This document shows, one piece after another, positions 4,549 through 5,059 of a stretch of DNA of 5,059 bases. The translations under genes were made by a program, and so were the position numbers. The first letter of the stretch is position 1. Every line of letters begins with the position of its first letter. The stretch lies in the NCBI GenBank assembly GCA_027057985.1, contig JALUTJ010000087.1, positions 1-5,059 on the forward strand, given 5' to 3'. The DNA comes from Chromatiales bacterium (GTDB lineage Bacteria; Pseudomonadota; Gammaproteobacteria; UBA6429; Thiohalophilaceae). A model generated the notes under the pieces. The model searched no databases. It was not told where the DNA came from and was given only the letters and a program-made list of their open reading frames with translations.

Positions 4549-5059
4549 AAATTGTGTAAGCGGTTGTAATCGATGTAAATAGTAGCCGGCTCTCAACCTG
4601 GTGATCCGGCCATAATAACTTTGCCCCTTCCCGGTATAACTGCATTTGCATGGCGTAGCTCCTGGCAATGCTGTCGATATTCTGTGCATTGACATAGGGA
4701 TGGGTTTTGTAGTCGATAATGGTGACAGTATCTTCTTTTATCAAGAGCCGATCGATAATACCGAAAACGGTTTTACCCTGGTGCAGGTACTGGATGGCAA
4801 CCTCGTTCCAGACACGATCGTACTGGCCGGGCTGGAAGAAAGTGGCCAGATCGGGGTGTTGTATCGTATTCTGACATTCCTGCCACCATTGCTGTAACTG
4901 CTGCTCACTGATTTCATGACCGGGCTGGGTATAAAACTCGGACAGGCTGGCTGCAGGCTGGCGTGAGAGCAAATCCAGCATCTGGTGCATCACAATGCCG
5001 CGCACGGTATTTTCTTCATTGCTTTCATGCGTTGCGTGGCTGCCGCTGACCTGCTGGCT
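4547..5059 (-). CDS. AddA-like helicase-exonuclease, C-terminal nuclease domain (5' end outside window)
   Basis: The frame is open to the right edge; the visible 170 residues are the C-terminal end of a much larger protein, and the GTG at 5005 is an internal Val. This is a RecB/AddA-type PD-(D/E)XK nuclease domain. Visible motifs, numbered from the right edge, are RGIVMHQML with His25, Glu86 in WNEVAI, GIIDRLLI with Asp103, TIIDYKTH with Asp116 and Lys118, and the QMQLY motif with Gln138 and Tyr142. All catalytic positions appear intact. In AddAB, AddA carries UvrD-type helicase and nuclease domains and processes double-strand breaks for RecA. AddA is preferred because of the GIIDRLL-IIDYKT spacing close to the C-terminus; another UvrD-family protein with a fused nuclease cannot be excluded, since the helicase part is not visible. 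The gene sits 12 bp upstream of cnoX in the same transcript. Confidence 0.8.
   Translation of the reverse strand, partial: SQQVSGSHATHESNEENTVRGIVMHQMLDLLSRQPAASLSEFYTQPGHEISEQQLQQWWQECQNTIQHPDLATFFQPGQYDRVWNEVAIQYLHQGKTVFGIIDRLLIKEDTVTIIDYKTHPYVNAQNIDSIARSYAMQMQLYREGAKLLWPDHQVESRLLFTSITTAYTI

Noticed and set aside
4646..4897. Plus-strand open frame of 83 codons opposite the nuclease domain
   Set aside because: It mirrors the conserved nuclease motifs on the other strand and has no ribosome binding site of note.

Overview
The window looks like an ordinary chromosomal stretch of a gammaproteobacterium with balanced base composition. The evidence is a XerD recombinase followed directly by a DsbC-type periplasmic disulfide isomerase (the xerD-dsbC order is known from Enterobacteria and relatives), a CnoX/YbbN-type thioredoxin-TPR protein, an AddA-type exonuclease end and an Ogt-type alkyltransferase. 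I cannot name a genus. There is no tRNA, rRNA, CRISPR array, phage gene or insertion sequence.

Layout. Positions 2-727 (+) hold the C-terminal part of a TPR-like protein of unknown function that enters from the left edge. A strong bidirectional terminator (728-754) separates it from a convergent small gene at 765-1163 (-), which encodes an exported FliL-like protein. Upstream of that gene is a sequence close to the sigma-28 (FliA) flagellar promoter consensus with the right 11-bp spacer. A 128-bp divergent region follows, then an ogt-xerD pair (1292-2715, +) overlapping by ATGA. A 137-bp gap with two candidate promoters leads to dsbC (2853-3575, +). The convergent gap 3576-3679 is almost filled by two palindromes that are diverged copies of one repeat in opposite orientation, resembling a REP/BIME element. 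To the right lie two minus-strand genes read from the right edge: the C-terminal nuclease domain of an AddA-like helicase-nuclease (4547-5059, partial), then a cnoX-like gene (3680-4534) whose ribosome binding site overlaps the addA stop codon.

Functionally the genes fall into DNA maintenance (AddA-type break repair, Ogt alkyl-DNA repair, XerD chromosome dimer resolution), protein redox and folding (DsbC in the periplasm, CnoX-like in the cytoplasm) and a probable flagellar accessory gene. I found no convincing new multi-gene system. The observations most worth following are the sigma-28-like promoter on the orphan FliL-like gene, the REP-like inverted pair carrying a GTAG signature, and the redox-competent CXXC in the CnoX-like protein.
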